The notes under the pieces are model-generated. The model was given only the letters and a program-made list of their open reading frames with translations, did not search any database and had not been told where the DNA came from. Shown here piece by piece: positions 1 to 5,888 of a DNA stretch of 5,888 bases. The stretch comes from Acidobacteriota bacterium (GTDB lineage: Bacteria > Acidobacteriota > Terriglobia > UBA7540 > JAPUME01). The stretch lies in the NCBI GenBank assembly GCA_027294185.1, contig JAPUME010000184.1, positions 1 through 5,888 on the forward strand, read 5' to 3'. The translations under genes and the position numbers were made by a program. The first letter of the stretch is position 1. Every line of letters starts with the position of its first letter.

Positions 1-1490
1 ACTTTAGATTGAGCGCGGGTGGCCGAGTAGTTGAAGATGAAAGTAAAATAGCCGCCGTTCATTAGCTCCACCTCTGGAGTCCATCCCCCGCCGGTCGAAT
101 ACTTCTTGCTCGCCCAGGAATCTTTCCCCTTTTCCACACAATACTTGGGTGTTCTCGCAAAGCCCGACTTCCAGCCGAGCAGCGCCTCGAAGACCGCCTT
201 GGTGTTGCTTAACGACAGGCCGATCCCTATGGCCATCAGCAGCGGGACAAATTTGATGCTTTTCTTCCAACCCCGCGGGTTGAGTTCCCGTTGGGCGACC
301 AGATAAAATGTGGACACGGAGCCGGTGGCTGCCAGGAAAAGCGGGAGATCGATGGTCAGCACCTGGAACCATCCCTGGTGGGCGCGAAGAATCATGGCGG
401 GCAAGAGCAGGTACGCCAGCGCCACCATGAGCGGGTAGCAGATGTTCGCCGTAAGATGGAAGGACGCCTCCACCTTCACCCGCAGCGGCAGCGGACTCCT
501 CCAGATGCGCGGCAAAAGCTTTTTGGCATTCTGAATCAGCCCCTTGGCCCAGCGCGCCTGTTGCGTCTTGAACGCGTTCATTTCCACCGGCAGCTCGGAG
601 GGGCAGGCGATGTGCGGCGCGTATACGAACCGCCACCCTTTCATCTGGGCTCGATAGCTGAGGTCGGTGTCTTCGGTCAGCGTGTCATGTTCCCAGCCGC
701 CGGCAGACTCGATGGCAGCCCGCCGCCACATGCCCGCCGTTCCGTTGAAGTTGAAAAAGAGTCCGGAGAAGTTCCGGCCGCCATGCTCGATGGTGAAGTG
801 GCCGTCGAGAAGCAGGGACTCCACGCGCGTCAGCAGCGAATAGTCTCGATTCAGCCACGTCCAGCGTCCCTGGACGACGCCCACCTCGGGATCGGTGAAA
901 TACTCGACCATCTGGCGCAGGACATTGCGCGGAGGAACAAAGTCCGCATCGAAGATGGCGATGAATTCTCCTTCGGCGACCTTGAGTCCCTCGGCCAGAG
1001 CGCCGGCCTTGAAACCCCGGCGGTTGCTGCGATGGAGATAGCGCACGCGGTGCCCTCGGGCGGCATACTCCTTGACGAGCTCTTCGGCAATCTGGCTGGT
1101 TTCGTCGGTCGAGTCGTCGAGCACCTGGATTTCCAGCTTCTCGCGCGGGTAGTCGAGCGCCGTGGCGGCTTCGAGCAGCCTGCCGACGACATAGCGTTCG
1201 TTGTAGAGCGGCAACTGAACCGTAACCGGGGGCAGGTGCTCGAACCTTTTCGATGGCATGGGCGCCTTATGCCGGTTCCGCAGGTAGAGATAGATGAGGT
1301 AGTAACGGTGGAACCCGTAGATGGACAGGAGGACCAACACAAGGAAGTAGGGAATCAGAATGGCGAGGTCAAAGGCGTTGGCGCGGTAGAGACCCTGAAA
1401 AGGGTCGTTCGGAACAAACGGCTTCCAGAGCGGCCCGAAAAAGTCCAGGTCGAAAAGGAGGATAGAGAGTGCGCCCATTTTTATCGCCAT
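1..1490 (-). CDS. Cellulose-synthase-like family 2 glycosyltransferase (3' end cut by window)
   Basis: An open minus-strand frame of 496 codons runs off the left edge. An N-terminal membrane segment (about residues 42-70) precedes a GT-A domain with all processive GT2 signatures: VTVQLPLYNE near 89-98, DDSTDE at 125-130, the DAD metal/UDP-sugar motif at 181-183, TED (catalytic base region) at 272-274 and QQARW at 310-314. Further hydrophobic segments follow at about 345-368, 382-400 and 415-435, then an RTPKY motif typical of bacterial members. The core also resembles plant CslA glucan/mannan synthases. By family, it would polymerise sugars from a nucleotide-sugar donor at the inner membrane; the sugar is unknown. 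No PilZ domain is visible. The start at 1490 is preferred over an in-frame ATG at 1478 because GGAAG (1498-1502) sits 7 nt upstream of it. Only a short C-terminal tail is probably missing. It is divergent from the GT-C gene. Confidence 0.93.
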   Translation of the reverse strand, partial: MAIKMGALSILLFDLDFFGPLWKPFVPNDPFQGLYRANAFDLAILIPYFLVLVLLSIYGFHRYYLIYLYLRNRHKAPMPSKRFEHLPPVTVQLPLYNERYVVGRLLEAATALDYPREKLEIQVLDDSTDETSQIAEELVKEYAARGHRVRYLHRSNRRGFKAGALAEGLKVAEGEFIAIFDADFVPPRNVLRQMVEYFTDPEVGVVQGRWTWLNRDYSLLTRVESLLLDGHFTIEHGGRNFSGLFFNFNGTAGMWRRAAIESAGGWEHDTLTEDTDLSYRAQMKGWRFVYAPHIACPSELPVEMNAFKTQQARWAKGLIQNAKKLLPRIWRSPLPLRVKVEASFHLTANICYPLMVALAYLLLPAMILRAHQGWFQVLTIDLPLFLAATGSVSTFYLVAQRELNPRGWKKSIKFVPLLMAIGIGLSLSNTKAVFEALLGWKSGFARTPKYCVEKGKDSWASKKYSTGGGWTPEVELMNGGYFTFIFNYSATRAQSK

Positions 1491-1510
1491 CAAAGGTCTT
1501 CCGCCCCTCT

Positions 1511-1516
1511 ATTATA
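1511..1516 (-). promoter_or_regulatory. Candidate -10 box of the GT2 gene
   Basis: A perfect TATAAT on the minus strand lies 21 bp upstream of the preferred GT2 start. It would give a transcript starting near 1504 with a leader of about 14 nt that still includes the GGAAG ribosome site. No recognisable -35 hexamer lies 16-18 bp upstream (the sequence there is CCTAGG), so this would be an activator-dependent or otherwise weak sigma70 promoter, or a chance match. Confidence 0.35.
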
Positions 1517-1658
1517 GGATGAACCAACCGCCCCCTAGGGTTTTGTTTCTTGAGGGAAACCTTCCGCTGATTCCGGAAAGCCCCGATCTACATTGGGTTC
1601 GGAGGGAGAACTTTTTCTTTCCCCCTTCACCTCCCGTGGTTTAATCTCAACGGTACAG

Positions 1659-3029
1659 ATGCGCACTCGTTCTTCCCTGGTTCAGTTCGTGAACTCAGCC
1701 GCATTGCTGGGTGCGGCAGTAGTGTTGGCGCTGATCTACCGCTCCTTCCGTACGATGGGCGATCTGGGCGCCCACGCGGTGGAGTTCATCGGGCTGTCGC
1801 TCGTCGCGGGCGTGATCTTCGTCTGCGCCGTCTACCTGGTCGAGCGTTATCCCTGCGGCCGTTGGGGTCTGGGAATCATCCTGGGCGGGGCCTTGGGGTT
1901 TCGGCTCCTGCTCCTTCCTCTTTGGCCGTCCCTCTCGCAGGACCTGTATCGCTACCGCTGGCAGGGGCGCGCGCAGCAGGAGGGGTTGAACTCTTACACG
2001 GTTACCCCGGCCACCCCGGGCCTGGAGCATCTGCGGGATGAAACCTACCAGCGCATGGGCACCCCGCACCTCCATTCGGTTTACCCTCCGCTCGCGGAAG
2101 GGATTTTTGCATGGAACTTCCGTCTGGCCCCCTCGGTCGTCGGCTTTAAGACCCTGTTCGTCCTGTTGGACCTGGCCTCGGTGGTCGTCCTCCTGTTGCT
2201 ATTGAAAACCCAGAAGCTGCCCCGGACGCGGGTTATAGCCTACGCTTGGAATCCGCTGGTCATCACATCCTTTGCAGCTTCCGGCCACTACGATTCGGCG
2301 GCCATTGTTACCCTGCTCCTCGCCCTTCTATTCATAATAGGGCGGCGGCCCTTGCTGTCAACGGCCTTCCTGGCGCTCTCGGTTCTAACCAAGTTTTTTG
2401 CCGTCCTGCTGCTGCCTGCCTTGTTGAAGACGGCACTGGAAAGCAAGCCAAGGATTCCTACGATTGCCGCTCGATTTTACCGGTTTTGGCATGTGGCGAA
2501 ATACGTCGCCCTGTTTGCCTTGCTCCTGGGATTCGCCTATCTCCCTTATGCTGCCGGCGGTGGGGGCGCTGTTTTTGAAGGGCTGGATCACTTTATCCAC
2601 CACTACGAAAACAACGACAGCCTCTTCCGCTTCATTCGCTATTGCGGGAACTCCCACATGCAGGCGCAGTTGGTGGCCGGAGTGCTGCTGGTGCTGCTGA
2701 TGATTGTGGCGCTCAAGAGGTGGGACGATCCTCTGAAGATGGCCCTGTTGATGACCGCGGCTGTCGTTTTGCTTTCTCCGAACTCGTTTCCCTGGTATTT
2801 CACCTGGTCGATTCCGTTCCTCTGTTTTTACCCGAATTCCGCCTGGCTGCTGATGAGCGTTACGGCGACGCTCGGGTACGCACCGCTGGTGGAATACGGC
2901 GCCCTGGGCGTCTATCGCGACCGGAACCTTTTCTTATGGCTGGAATATGGCCCTGTGTTTGCGCTGGCGGCGGGGCAGTTTCTCTCTCGAGGGATCAAGT
3001 CGGGCGGATGGCTTAAACCTGCACGGTGA
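1659..3029 (+). CDS. GT-C type integral membrane glycosyltransferase (DUF2029/GT87 or mannosyltransferase-like)
   Basis: The protein has 456 residues, with many hydrophobic helices throughout and few charged stretches. It fits the GT-C fold, whose members use polyprenyl-phosphate sugars and act on the outer face of the inner membrane. Family-like landmarks are a first-loop acidic motif SQDLYRYRWQGR (93-104), VYPP (141-144), WNP (197-199) and GHYDS (209-213). In many relatives the first motif reads S-D-D and W-D-G-R; here Q replaces one Asp in each, leaving D95 as the likely catalytic acid. A TTG at 1593 would add 22 residues that do not look like the family. The ATG at 1659 gives a positively charged start followed directly by a helix and is preferred, although no good Shine-Dalgarno precedes it. 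The donor and acceptor cannot be told. Its 3' end overlaps mqnE convergently, and it is divergent from the GT2, suggesting a shared envelope-glycan role. Confidence 0.87.
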   Translation: MRTRSSLVQFVNSAALLGAAVVLALIYRSFRTMGDLGAHAVEFIGLSLVAGVIFVCAVYLVERYPCGRWGLGIILGGALGFRLLLLPLWPSLSQDLYRYRWQGRAQQEGLNSYTVTPATPGLEHLRDETYQRMGTPHLHSVYPPLAEGIFAWNFRLAPSVVGFKTLFVLLDLASVVVLLLLLKTQKLPRTRVIAYAWNPLVITSFAASGHYDSAAIVTLLLALLFIIGRRPLLSTAFLALSVLTKFFAVLLLPALLKTALESKPRIPTIAARFYRFWHVAKYVALFALLLGFAYLPYAAGGGGAVFEGLDHFIHHYENNDSLFRFIRYCGNSHMQAQLVAGVLLVLLMIVALKRWDDPLKMALLMTAAVVLLSPNSFPWYFTWSIPFLCFYPNSAWLLMSVTATLGYAPLVEYGALGVYRDRNLFLWLEYGPVFALAAGQFLSRGIKSGGWLKPAR

Positions 3030-4140
3030 CACTGGTCGAGGTGCGGCTGACGCGGCGATAGAGCGTGTCGCGCTCCACCGGTTCGCGTCCGGCTTCGCGG
3101 ATCAACCGCTCCAGTCCCTCCCGGGTGAGCGACTGTGAAGTGGTCGCGCCGGCGTCGTGGTAAATCTTTTCCTCCACCACGGTCCCGTCGATGTCGTCGG
3201 CCCCGAAGCGGAGGGCCACTTGCGCCATCGAGGGGGTCAGCATGATCCAGTAGGCCTTGATGTGGGGGAAGTTGTCGAGCAGCAGGCGCGAGACGGCGAT
3301 GTTTTTGAGGTCCATGAAGCCGGTGGGTTTGGGCACGTGCGCCAGGCCGGTATTTTCGGGATGGAAAGCCAGGGGAATGAAGGTCATGAATCCGGGGGCT
3401 TCATCCTGAAGTTTGCGAAGCTCGAGCAGATGATCTACCCGGTCCTCGGCGGTTTCGATGTGGCCGTAGAGCATCGTGGCATTCGAGTTCAGCCCCAGCC
3501 CATGGGCGATGCGATGCACCTTGAGCCAGGTATGGGCGCCGATCTTGTGGTCGCAGATCACGCGCCGAACCTTGGGGGCGAAGATTTCCGCGCCTCCTCC
3601 CGGCAGAGACCCCAACCCTGAATCCTTCATACGAACGAGAGCTTCGCGCACCGTAAGCTTGCCGATTCGCGCCAGGTAGGCGATCTCGACCGCCGTAAAG
3701 GCCTTCAGGTGAACCGTTGGGAATCGCTCCCTCAACCCCTTCAGCAGATCGCAGAAGTAGTCAAAGGAGAGGTCGGGATGCAGGCCGCCGACAATGTGAA
3801 ACTCCGTGACCGCCTCGCTCCAACCTTCCGCCGCCGTGCGGAAGACTTCTTCCAGCGCCATGGTGTAGGCGCCGTCTCCCCCGGGTTTGCGGCCGAAGGC
3901 ACAGAGCTTGCAACTGGCCACGCAGACGTTGGTGGGATTGATGTGGCGGTTGACGTTGAAATAGGTGACGTTTCCGTGCCGCTTTTCGCGGACGTGGTTC
4001 GCCAGATGGCCGATGGCAAGAAGGTCGTTCGAGTCATAAAGCGCGACGCCCTCTTCAAACCTCAGCCGCTCACCGGCAAAGACTTTCGCCGCAATGGGCT
4101 TCAAGGCTTGATCTTCGATCTGGATTTGACGACGGAGCAT
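3013..4140 (-). CDS. mqnE: Aminofutalosine synthase, radical SAM enzyme of menaquinone biosynthesis
   Basis: The protein has 375 residues, the usual length for MqnE. The radical SAM cluster motif CVASCKLC supplies C73, C77 and C80 (CX3CX2C) for the 4Fe-4S cluster. It is preceded by the MqnE-type stretch NVNRHINPTNVC and followed by a GAYTM segment, GGLHPDLSFDYF and GLGSLPGGGAEIF, which separate it from the related MqnC and CofG/CofH proteins. By family, it couples the adenosyl radical of SAM to 3-[(1-carboxyvinyl)oxy]benzoate to give 6-amino-6-deoxyfutalosine, an early cytosolic step of the futalosine route to menaquinone. The ATG at 4140 is the only reasonable start: an in-frame TAA lies at 4165-4167 with no start codon between. 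There is almost no Shine-Dalgarno. No other mqn gene is in the window. The TAA stop lies within the 3' end of the GT-C gene. Confidence 0.94.
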   Translation of the reverse strand: MLRRQIQIEDQALKPIAAKVFAGERLRFEEGVALYDSNDLLAIGHLANHVREKRHGNVTYFNVNRHINPTNVCVASCKLCAFGRKPGGDGAYTMALEEVFRTAAEGWSEAVTEFHIVGGLHPDLSFDYFCDLLKGLRERFPTVHLKAFTAVEIAYLARIGKLTVREALVRMKDSGLGSLPGGGAEIFAPKVRRVICDHKIGAHTWLKVHRIAHGLGLNSNATMLYGHIETAEDRVDHLLELRKLQDEAPGFMTFIPLAFHPENTGLAHVPKPTGFMDLKNIAVSRLLLDNFPHIKAYWIMLTPSMAQVALRFGADDIDGTVVEEKIYHDAGATTSQSLTREGLERLIREAGREPVERDTLYRRVSRTSTSVTVQV

Positions 4141-4150
4141 GAGAAATACT

Positions 4151-4179
4151 ATCTTAACCCGAACTTATTGGCTGTGCAA
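4151..4179 (-). promoter_or_regulatory. Possible mqnE promoter, near-leaderless
   Basis: On the minus strand, TTGCAC (4174-4179) and TAAGAT (4151-4156) are separated by 17 bp. The matches to sigma70 consensus are only 3/6 and 4/6. If used, transcription would start about 4 nt before the mqnE ATG. That would agree with the missing Shine-Dalgarno, but the match is weak. Confidence 0.22.
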
Positions 4180-4181
4180 TT

Positions 4182-4196
4182 GCCCCGAGCCGGGGC
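4182..4196. repeat. Inverted repeat (6-bp stem) upstream of mqnE
   Basis: GCCCCG and CGGGGC form a perfect 6-bp stem around a 3-nt AGC loop. Neither strand has a T-run after it, so it is not an intrinsic terminator. It lies directly upstream of the candidate mqnE -35 and could be an operator, but a 15-bp GC-rich hairpin can arise by chance in DNA of this composition. Confidence 0.3.
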
Positions 4197-4296
4197 TGGC
4201 CTCCTTGATTTAGGGGGAACTTGCTTAGGCTAACATGATTCTGTGCCCTGGTGTCCCTTTGCGGCCCTTTTGTAGCGCGATACTGTTCCATACTGA

Positions 4297-4325
4297 TTGA
4301 CTTCTTTCTCTCTCCTGCCTAAGAT
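4297..4325 (+). promoter_or_regulatory. Candidate sigma70 promoter for the dinB-family gene
   Basis: TTGACT (4297-4302, 5/6 to consensus) and TAAGAT (4320-4325, 4/6) are separated by exactly 17 bp; the spacer is mostly pyrimidines. Transcription would start near 4332, giving a leader of about 82 nt that carries the heptad repeat ahead of the DinB start at 4414. Confidence 0.38.
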
Positions 4326-4343
4326 GGCCGAACGTGCTTCTCT

Positions 4344-4378
4344 CGATGTTCGATGTTCGGTGTTCGACGTTCGACGTT
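4344..4378. repeat. Heptanucleotide tandem repeat, five copies of CGRYGTT
   Basis: Five contiguous 7-bp units read CGATGTT, CGATGTT, CGGTGTT, CGACGTT and CGACGTT on the plus strand, varying only at the third and fourth bases. The period of 7 is not a multiple of 3, so all frames are read in turn. It lies between the candidate dinB promoter and the DinB start. From memory, arrays like this occur between genes in several large-genome environmental bacteria, where they give spurious ORFs rich in SNxEHRTxN-like residues; the same appearance is seen here on the minus strand. No function is known to me. Confidence 0.75.
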
Positions 4379-4413
4379 GGAATTGTCGAGGCTCAAGCGG
4401 GAGCGAACCCAAT

Positions 4414-4899
4414 ATGGCGAAAGGCGACAAAGCTTTACGCGACCACGTTCTCTACCTCCTTCGTGGAGGCGGGGCGCATGTCGATTTCGAGAAATCCGTC
4501 GCCGATTTTCCCACCCAACTCTGCAGCGTGAAGCTGGCCGGCGTGCCCTATACGGCATGGAGCCTGGTCGAGCACCTGCGCATCGCCCAGTGGGACATTC
4601 TGGAGTTCAGCCGCAACGCCAAGCACGTCTCGCCCGACTTTCCCGCCGGATACTGGCCTCCCGCAGAGACTCCGCCCGATGAGACGGCCTGGAAGAAGAG
4701 CGTGGGTGCCTTCCGCAAAGATCTGAAGGCCATGCAGAAAATGGTGGCGGACTCGAAGAAGGACCTCTTCGCCAAAATTCCCCACGGCGACGGCCAGACG
4801 CTGCTCCGCGAAGCGTTGCTCGTTGCCGACCACAACGCCTACCATATCGGCCAGCTCGTCACCATTCGCCGCCTGCTCGGCTGCTGGTCGGGTAAGTAG
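4414..4899 (+). CDS. DinB-family four-helix metal-binding protein
   Basis: The protein has 161 residues, typical of the DinB/DUF664 superfamily. The predicted metal-binding His triad is present: H54 in [12 protein letters not shown], and H140 and H144 in [10 protein letters not shown] near the C-terminus. A YWPP segment and a long amphipathic helix (about 90-118) lie between. The family is cytosolic and includes thiol-dependent S-transferases and many uncharacterised stress-linked proteins; the substrate here is unknown. The ATG at 4414 is preceded by GGGAG 10 nt upstream. A longer in-frame reading from a TTG at 4297 would put residues translated from the heptad repeat at the N-terminus and is rejected. 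It is divergent from mqnE across a 273-bp spacer. No clear terminator follows. Assignment to the superfamily is firm; the function is not. Confidence 0.87.
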   Translation: MAKGDKALRDHVLYLLRGGGAHVDFEKSVADFPTQLCSVKLAGVPYTAWSLVEHLRIAQWDILEFSRNAKHVSPDFPAGYWPPAETPPDETAWKKSVGAFRKDLKAMQKMVADSKKDLFAKIPHGDGQTLLREALLVADHNAYHIGQLVTIRRLLGCWSGK

Positions 4900-4905
4900 A
4901 AAACC

Positions 4906-4965
4906 CTATTCCGGCAAGTTCACCCGCCGCAGGAGGTCCTGGAAGCGCGCGTCGGAGCGGACTTG
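4906..4965 (-). pseudogene. Probable fossil of a TPR-protein C-terminus
   Basis: The minus strand, in one frame ending at the TAG at 4906-4908, reads VRSDARFQDLLRRVNLPE, preceded by Q. This closely resembles the closing residues (xRSDPRFxDLLRRxxLP-stop) that I recall from TPR-containing kinases and TPR proteins of Acidobacteria and relatives. Upstream in the same frame (to an ATG at 5014-5016) the residues no longer look like TPR repeats. The fragment is too short to be a domain, so it is best read as the leftover 3' end of a deleted gene, starting 6 bp past the DinB stop on the other strand. Chance similarity cannot be excluded without a search. Confidence 0.4.
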
Positions 4966-5087
4966 ATAAATTGAGAGAGGGCAAAAGAGAATCCTTCTTC
5001 CACCACTGTTTACCATCTCCCCATCCTGGTGTATTCGGGGTAGAATCCCAACCTAAATGCTGGAACCAAGTCTTTGTCAATGTTTCC

Positions 5088-5103
5088 CTCGGATTTATCC
5101 GAG
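5088..5103. repeat. Perfect 16-bp inverted repeat next to a ribosome-binding site
   Basis: CTCGGAT and ATCCGAG flank a TT centre, making a perfect palindrome-like element. As RNA it would fold as a 6-bp stem with a TTTA loop, ending 2 nt before the AGGAGG at 5106-5111 of the MBL-fold gene. No T-run follows, so it is not a terminator. It could be a dimeric regulator's operator or a translation-modulating hairpin. Confidence 0.5.
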
Positions 5104-5105
5104 CT

Positions 5106-5111
5106 AGGAGG
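5106..5111 (+). promoter_or_regulatory. Strong Shine-Dalgarno of the MBL-fold gene
   Basis: AGGAGG sits 4 nt before a GTG at 5116 and 10 nt before an in-frame GTG at 5122, so either may be the start. It argues against an in-frame ATG at 5080 that lies upstream of it and has no comparable site. Confidence 0.7.
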
Positions 5112-5115
5112 GACC

Positions 5116-5888
5116 GTGAGGGTGTCAACGAGGAGAGTAATTTTCTTTGCCGTTTTGTGTTCGCTGCTGCTGGCGGTTGGCGGACGGGCCGAGGTAAAGA
5201 TCGAATATATTGCGCACGCCTGCTTCGTCATCACCTCACCCGGGGGGACGCGAGTCGTCGTGGACCCTTACAACACCAACCGTTGGCTCGGATACTCCTT
5301 TCCTGACGACCTTGAGGCCGACGCCGTCCTCATCACTCATCCTCACTACGACCATGACGCCGGTTACTACTTCCCGCCCGAGGTGCCGGTCTTCAGGAAT
5401 CCGGGACGTTATCAGGTGGGGGACGTGCGCATCCGGGGGGTAGGCGGCAGGCACGCTGAACCCTACGGGAAAGAGTTCGGCCAGAGCAACACGCTCTGGG
5501 TGGTGGAGGCCGGAGGGCTGCGAATTGCGCACCTGGGCGATACCGGCCCGCTCTCTCCCGCCTCGATGCGAGGATTGGGCCCCGTCGATGTTTTGATGAT
5601 TCCCGTCGATTCTCTCGACCACATTCTCAAGAAAAATGAGATCGAGGAGATGCGAGCCGCGCTTCGACCCCGCATCACCGTGCCGATGCACTACCGAATT
5701 ACCGGTCTCACCGAACTCCCTCGGAGCCTCGGCCCCATCGAGCCCTGGCTCGAAGGGCGCAGGAACGTTCGTCGCTTGGGCGGCAACCAGATGCTTCTCG
5801 CTCGTGAATCGCTGCCCGAGACCGACCAGATCATGGTGTTCAATCCCTCGCCCGCAGTCCGTCGGTGGAATGCGGCGCTGTTTCAGGC
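5116..5888 (+). CDS. Metallo-beta-lactamase-fold hydrolase, UlaG-like, with signal peptide (3' end cut by window)
   Basis: The frame is open for 257 codons to the right edge. A signal peptide is likely: RR at 6-7, a hydrophobic core at about 8-21, and a possible signal peptidase I site after GRA (25). The mature part opens with IEYIAHACFVIT as in UlaG/UPF0173-type proteins. Metal-ligand motifs are complete: HPHYDHD (H75, H77, D79, H80), a motif-3-like H113 in GGRHAEPYG, GDTG (D142) and PMHY (H192). The family hydrolyses varied esters, lactones and phosphodiesters using two metals; the substrate here is unknown. The C-terminal NQMLLARESLP region matches the usual end of the family, so little may be missing, though the frame continues about 25 residues beyond. 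The start is GTG at 5116 or 5122, set by AGGAGG. Most relatives I know are cytosolic, so export is unusual. Confidence 0.9.
   Translation, partial: MRVSTRRVIFFAVLCSLLLAVGGRAEVKIEYIAHACFVITSPGGTRVVVDPYNTNRWLGYSFPDDLEADAVLITHPHYDHDAGYYFPPEVPVFRNPGRYQVGDVRIRGVGGRHAEPYGKEFGQSNTLWVVEAGGLRIAHLGDTGPLSPASMRGLGPVDVLMIPVDSLDHILKKNEIEEMRAALRPRITVPMHYRITGLTELPRSLGPIEPWLEGRRNVRRLGGNQMLLARESLPETDQIMVFNPSPAVRRWNAALFQ

Noticed and set aside
4..1342. Minus-strand ORFs at 4-636 and 851-1342
   Set aside because: They are out of frame with the GT2 coding frame, which is open across the whole stretch and carries all catalytic motifs.
291..1517. A 408-codon plus-strand ORF opposite the GT2
   Set aside because: It is antisense to a frame with complete GT2 motifs; its protein has no recognisable domain and the skewed residues of a GC-rich shadow frame.
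1533..1578. Short palindromes CCCTAGGG (1533-1540) and TTCCGGAA (1571-1578) between the divergent glycosyltransferases
   Set aside because: 8-bp palindromes are expected by chance and neither has a partner or a clear position relative to a promoter.
1593..1658. Upstream TTG start for the GT-C gene
   Set aside because: The 22 added residues are not family-like, and the GGAGGGAG at 1601-1608 lies downstream of this TTG, so it cannot serve it.
3157..4233. Plus-strand ORFs opposite mqnE (3157-3621, 3709-4233)
   Set aside because: They are complementary-strand shadows of a clearly coding radical SAM gene, with no domain or ribosome site of their own.
4280..4295. Direct repeat ATACTG-N4-ATACTG
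   Set aside because: Two 6-bp copies are too little to claim an operator without conservation data.
4344..4378. CRISPR array
   Set aside because: The units are 7 bp and contiguous, without spacers; no cas genes are near.
4230..4430. Minus-strand 66-codon ORF spanning the heptad repeat
   Set aside because: Its middle is simply the translated repeat, and no domain or ribosome site supports it.
5074..5102. Promoter for the MBL-fold gene from TTGTCA at 5074-5079
   Set aside because: The -35 is a good match but no acceptable -10 lies 16-18 bp downstream, and the start would fall at the ribosome site.

Overview
The window reads as a GC-rich bacterial chromosome segment with five protein-coding genes; two of them are cut by the window ends. 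The best guess for the host is an Acidobacteriota-like bacterium. This is inferred from three things: menaquinone made by the futalosine route (mqnE), an Acidobacteria-style cellulose-synthase-like GT2, and a short fossil resembling the C-terminus of TPR proteins common in that phylum. None of these is decisive. No tRNA, rRNA, insertion sequence, integrase or CRISPR array was seen.

Left region (1-3029): two membrane glycosyltransferases are divergently transcribed from a 168-bp spacer. The minus-strand gene is a processive-type GT2 resembling bacterial and plant CslA-like synthases, missing only its last residues. The plus-strand gene is a multi-pass GT-C enzyme of the DUF2029/GT87/mannosyltransferase type. 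Together they suggest a role in making or decorating an envelope or extracellular glycan; the product cannot be told from sequence.

Middle region (3013-4413): mqnE (aminofutalosine synthase, radical SAM) lies on the minus strand. Its stop codon lies inside the 3' end of the GT-C gene, a 17-bp convergent overlap with no room for a terminator. Upstream of mqnE is the largest gene-free stretch (4141-4413, 273 bp). It holds a possible near-leaderless mqnE promoter with a hairpin next to it, a plausible sigma70-type promoter for dinB, and a five-copy heptanucleotide tandem repeat lying between that promoter and the dinB start.

Right region (4414-5888): a DinB-family four-helix protein with its metal-binding His triad. 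It is followed by a 216-bp spacer holding an apparent minus-strand fossil of a TPR-protein C-terminus and a perfect 16-bp inverted repeat beside a strong Shine-Dalgarno. The last gene is a metallo-beta-lactamase-fold hydrolase of the UlaG-like type with a predicted signal peptide; it runs off the right end.

The genes do not form one obvious pathway, and I see no convincing evidence for an undescribed multi-gene system. The most unusual material is in the spacers: the heptad repeat, the TPR fossil and the hairpin beside the ribosome site.
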